16,885 nucleotides of DNA from Rubrobacter sp. (GTDB lineage Bacteria; Actinomycetota; Rubrobacteria; Rubrobacterales; Rubrobacteraceae). Shown piece by piece: positions 14,381 through 16,885 of this stretch (position 1 is its first letter; each line of letters begins with the position of its first letter). The stretch is from the NCBI GenBank assembly GCA_016781775.1, contig JADDPR010000035.1:1-16885 (forward strand), read 5' to 3'. The translations under genes and the position numbers were made by a program. Below the pieces are notes generated by a model. That model searched no databases. It was not told the DNA's origin and was given only the letters and a program-made list of their open reading frames with translations.

Positions 14381-15262
14381 GTGACGTCTACAACCTGGAA
14401 CCATCGATACGTCGAGGCGAACGGCATACGGGTGCATTACGTGCGGCACGGGGCGGGGATGCCGGTCGTGCTGCTGCACGGATGGCCGGAGTTCTGGTAC
14501 GTCTGGCGCAAGAACATAGGGCCGCTCTCCGAGGCATTCGACGTCGTCGTTCCGGACCTGCGCGGGTTCGGGGAGACGGAGAAGACGCCGTTGCCCGATC
14601 CCCCGGGCCGCCTGCTCGACGACCTCGTGGAGGACCTCCGGGGGCTCGCGGACGCTTTAGGCCTTGGTGCGTTCGGCATCGTGAGCCACGATGTGGGATC
14701 GTTTGTGGCGCAGCGGTTCGCCTATCGCTATCCGGAGCGCGTGGGCGGGCTGTTCTTCTTCAACTGCGTGTACCCGGGGATAGGGAAGCGCTGGCTGGAG
14801 CCGGAGAGCGTGGTGGAGATCTGGTACCAGACCTTCCACCAGCAGCCCTGGGCACAGGAGATCGTCGGCGAGAGCAGGAGGACCTGCAGGATCTACCTGA
14901 GGCATTTCCTCGACCACTGGTCGCACAAGCCCGGCACTTTCGACGAGGACCTCGACGCCTGGGTGGAGAACTTCATGCTTCCTGGCAACCTCCGTGGCGG
15001 CTTCGACTGGTACGTGGGCATGCGCGAGGCCCGCATGAAGATAATGCGGGAGGGCGCGCCGGAGTTGCGAAAGATAGAGACGCCCGCGCGCTTTCTCTGG
15101 GGCGAGAGCGACCCTATCATCAAGGTTCGGTGGGCGGACCGGCTCGGGGATTACTTCGCGGATTACGAGTTCGCTTCGGCCCCGGCGGCAGGGCACTTCG
15201 TCCACTACGAGAGGCCGGAGCTCGCCAACGCCGAGATCGCGCGGTTTTTCGGCTCGTTGTAG
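14381..15262 (+). CDS. Alpha/beta hydrolase, epoxide hydrolase-like
   Basis: The 293-residue protein has the oxyanion motif HGWPE at 33-37, nucleophile Asp104 in SHDVGS, acid Asp244 in GESDP and base His272 in AAGHF. Cap-domain tyrosines at about 149 (EIWYQ) and 211 (FDWYV) sit at the spacing expected for the epoxide-activating tyrosine pair. An Asp nucleophile excludes ordinary esterases; the lack of Arg after it argues against fluoroacetate dehalogenase. It would open an epoxide to a diol through an alkyl-enzyme ester. GTG at 14381 follows the PdxA2 stop by four bases and has GAGGAGG nine bases upstream, so it belongs to the same operon. Its role in an acid-sugar operon is unclear; an epoxy-acid precursor or detoxification function are possibilities. 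Confidence 0.82.
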   Translation: MTSTTWNHRYVEANGIRVHYVRHGAGMPVVLLHGWPEFWYVWRKNIGPLSEAFDVVVPDLRGFGETEKTPLPDPPGRLLDDLVEDLRGLADALGLGAFGIVSHDVGSFVAQRFAYRYPERVGGLFFFNCVYPGIGKRWLEPESVVEIWYQTFHQQPWAQEIVGESRRTCRIYLRHFLDHWSHKPGTFDEDLDAWVENFMLPGNLRGGFDWYVGMREARMKIMREGAPELRKIETPARFLWGESDPIIKVRWADRLGDYFADYEFASAPAAGHFVHYERPELANAEIARFFGSL

Positions 15263-15302
15263 GGTGTGTCGCGGGGGACGGTAGAGCGGAAGGAGGCCCG
15301 GG

Positions 15303-16553
15303 GTGGAGTTTCCGAAGGTGGTCAAGGTGAGGCAGAGCTTCCTGCGGCCTCGTGTGGGGGACGTGGAGGCGGCGCTGAGGGAAGAGCTCGGGCGCGACGA
15401 GATCGCCTCCCGCGTCCGGCCGGGGATGGAGGTCGCGCTGACCGCCGGGAGCCGCGGCATCGCGGAGATAAACGTCATCCTGCGCTCCCTGGTCGCCATC
15501 CTGAAGGAGATGGGGGCGAAGCCGTTTATCGTGCCGGCGATGGGGAGCCACGGCGGGGCGACCGCCGAGGGTCAGGTCGAGATCCTGCGGAGCCTCGGCG
15601 TGACGGAGGAGTTCTGTGGGGCGCCGATCCGCTCGTCCATGGACGTCGTGGAGCTCGGCGAGACGGCGCGCGGGGTGCCGGTGTATATGGACAGGATCTC
15701 TCACGAGTCGGACGGCGTCGTCCTGGTGAACAGGATCAAGGCGCACACGGACTTTCGAGGCCCTATCGAGAGCGGCCTCCTCAAGATGGCCTCCATCGGC
15801 CTCGGCAAGCACAAGCAGGCCCTCGCCCTGCACGGCTACGGGGTCGAGGGCATCCGGGACTTCATGGTCGAGGTGGGCCGGGAGGTCGTCGACTCCGGGA
15901 AGGTCCTGTTCGGCGTCGCGTCGGTGGAGAACGCCTACGACGAACCGGCCCTTCTCGAGGCGATCCCACCCGCGCACATCCCTCGCCGCGAGGAGGAGCT
16001 GCTCGCCGAGTACAAGGGGCTGATGCCGGAGCTCCCGGTCGGGGAGATCGACGTCCTCTTCGTCGACGCCCTCGGCAAAAACTACTCCGGGACGGGGATG
16101 GACACGAACGTGATCGGCCGCTTCCGCATCCCGGGGGTGGAGGAGCCCGAGAGGCCCGAAGCGAAGTACGTCGTCGTGGGCGACGTGAGCGAGGAGTCGC
16201 ACGGCAACGCTCTGGGGGTGGGCCTCGCGGACCTCACTACGCGGCGCCTCTTCGAGAAGCTCGACCGCCGGGCGATGAACGCAAACGTCCTCACGAGCAC
16301 CTTCCTGGAGCGGGCGAAGGTCCCGATGGTCCTCGAGAACGACAGGGAGACCCTCGAGGCCGCCATCCGGTGCAACTGGGGCGTCCCGCCCGGGGAGACC
16401 CGCTTCGTGCGCATCCCGAACACCCTGCACCTCGAGTACCTGTACGTCTCCGAGAACCTGATCGACGAGGTGCTGCAAAATGCCGACGCCGAAGTCGTCT
16501 CGGAGCCGGAGGACCTCCGCTTCGACACCGACGGCAATCTGGGGAGTTTTTAG
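15303..16553 (+). CDS. LarA-like DUF2088 protein, putative nickel-pincer-type hydroxy-acid epimerase
   Basis: This 416-residue protein belongs to the lactate racemase-like DUF2088 group. Visible blocks are TAGSRGI, a conserved histidine in PAMGSHGGATAEG, LGETARGVPVYMD, RIKAHTDFRGPIESG with a second histidine and LLKMASIGLGKHK with lysines. These probably correspond to the two histidines and the lysine that hold the nickel-pincer cofactor in LarA, but the alignment is by eye and spacing differs somewhat. LarA relatives racemise or epimerise alpha-hydroxy acids. In this operon C2 epimerisation between erythronate and threonate is an attractive role. GTG at 15303 has AAGGAGG six bases upstream. 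The cofactor-making LarB, LarC and LarE are not in the window. Confidence 0.75.
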   Translation: MEFPKVVKVRQSFLRPRVGDVEAALREELGRDEIASRVRPGMEVALTAGSRGIAEINVILRSLVAILKEMGAKPFIVPAMGSHGGATAEGQVEILRSLGVTEEFCGAPIRSSMDVVELGETARGVPVYMDRISHESDGVVLVNRIKAHTDFRGPIESGLLKMASIGLGKHKQALALHGYGVEGIRDFMVEVGREVVDSGKVLFGVASVENAYDEPALLEAIPPAHIPRREEELLAEYKGLMPELPVGEIDVLFVDALGKNYSGTGMDTNVIGRFRIPGVEEPERPEAKYVVVGDVSEESHGNALGVGLADLTTRRLFEKLDRRAMNANVLTSTFLERAKVPMVLENDRETLEAAIRCNWGVPPGETRFVRIPNTLHLEYLYVSENLIDEVLQNADAEVVSEPEDLRFDTDGNLGSF

Positions 16554-16830
16554 GGGGTGGACCTCACGGGCAGGTGGTTCGGGGGCACGACGAATGGGCT
16601 GTACGAACACTGCGGTTGGCACGAGGGGACCCATCGGCTACGGGAGGATCGGTCACCGTCACCCTGAACACCGAGAAGGCCGGGGCGTCGGGGGTGGAGG
16701 TGCTGCGGAGCGAGGTGCTGCTCGTCTTGTGCGCGTCGTGCGGCGGTGGGCTCCGTGCGGGCTCTCTGCGGCAGGACCTCTTGGCTCGCCGAGGGCCACG
16801 TAAGGCTGGCGAACGATCGGAGGAGAGATG
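16554..16830 (+). other. Spacer with short unassigned frames
   Basis: Between the LarA-like gene and the last gene lie 277 bp. A 36-codon frame from GTG 16557 to TGA 16667 begins MDLTGRWFGGTTNG and looks more protein-like than chance. A second open frame downstream of about 16640 contains VLLVLCASCGGGLRAG before a stop at 16829-16831. Neither is recognised nor has a strong ribosome binding site. They could be pieces of one frameshifted, decaying gene, or noise in GC-rich DNA. Confidence 0.3.
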
Positions 16831-16885
16831 ATGGATCTCGGAGCGCTGTCCGGCGCCCGTGTGGTGGATCTTTCGGTGACGCTCT
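16831..16885 (+). CDS. Probable second cyclase-family protein, 5' fragment
   Basis: The gene runs off the right edge after about 18 codons reading MDLGALSGARVVDLSVTL. The R-V-V-D-L-S-V-T-L stretch is typical of the N-terminal strand of cyclase/kynurenine formamidase-like hydrolases. CoA transferases of the CaiB type start with a loosely similar LSGVRVLDL, so family assignment is provisional. Two ATGs occur in tandem (16828 and 16831); GGAGG at 16819-16823 is better spaced, seven bases, for the second. It would be the next member of the acid-sugar operon. Confidence 0.5.
   Translation, partial: MDLGALSGARVVDLSVTL

Overview
The window is high-GC, densely coded bacterial DNA with frequent GTG/TTG starts, AGGAGG-type ribosome binding sites and tightly packed or overlapping genes. 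The gene style (a deep-branching, possibly Rubrobacter-like actinobacterium) is an inference from composition and protein character; no rRNA, tRNA or taxon-specific marker is present. I see no CRISPR array and no insertion sequence.

Region 1 (1-49, minus) is the first 16 codons of a Phd/YefM-type antitoxin. A perfect 24-bp palindrome sits directly against its ribosome binding site, a likely autoregulatory operator; the rest of the module lies outside the window. Region 2 (149-4918, minus) reads as one operon, led by a likely sigma-70 promoter at 4982-5010. It holds an OpuAC-type glycine betaine binding lipoprotein, a 1027-residue NRPS-like reductase (adenylation, carrier, thioester reductase) and a short-chain dehydrogenase overlapping the reductase gene by 4 bp. 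The adenylation domain lacks the aspartate that grips an alpha-amino group and has an aromatic-rich pocket segment. Together this looks like a split bacterial version of the fungal A-T-R-R glycine betaine reductase, which would import betaine and reduce it through betaine aldehyde to choline. This is the most interesting candidate system here. The SDR has no standard start codon at its proper N-terminus: an ATA overlaps the upstream TAA where an ATGA junction would be expected.

Region 3 (5507-9943, minus) carries an Nramp-superfamily membrane transporter without the classical metal motifs, a 30-residue single-helix membrane microprotein translationally linked to it, a cyclase-family hydrolase, a zinc alcohol dehydrogenase and a second SDR. 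The leader of the transporter gene contains twin repeats that can fold into alternative hairpins. Region 4 (10457 to the right edge, plus) is a divergent catabolic operon: a DeoR regulator, a third SDR, a DUF1537 four-carbon acid-sugar kinase, a PdxA2-type 4-phospho-threonate/erythronate dehydrogenase, an epoxide-hydrolase-like alpha/beta hydrolase, a LarA-like DUF2088 protein and the start of a probable second cyclase-family gene.

Kinase plus PdxA2 should convert D-threonate (or D-erythronate) to dihydroxyacetone phosphate and CO2. The LarA-like protein is a plausible C2 epimerase feeding that route, and the DeoR protein probably controls both divergent arms. A 145-bp spacer before the kinase gene carries GCTGANN heptad repeats at both ends in opposite orientation, and the kinase start codon lies inside one of these repeat blocks.
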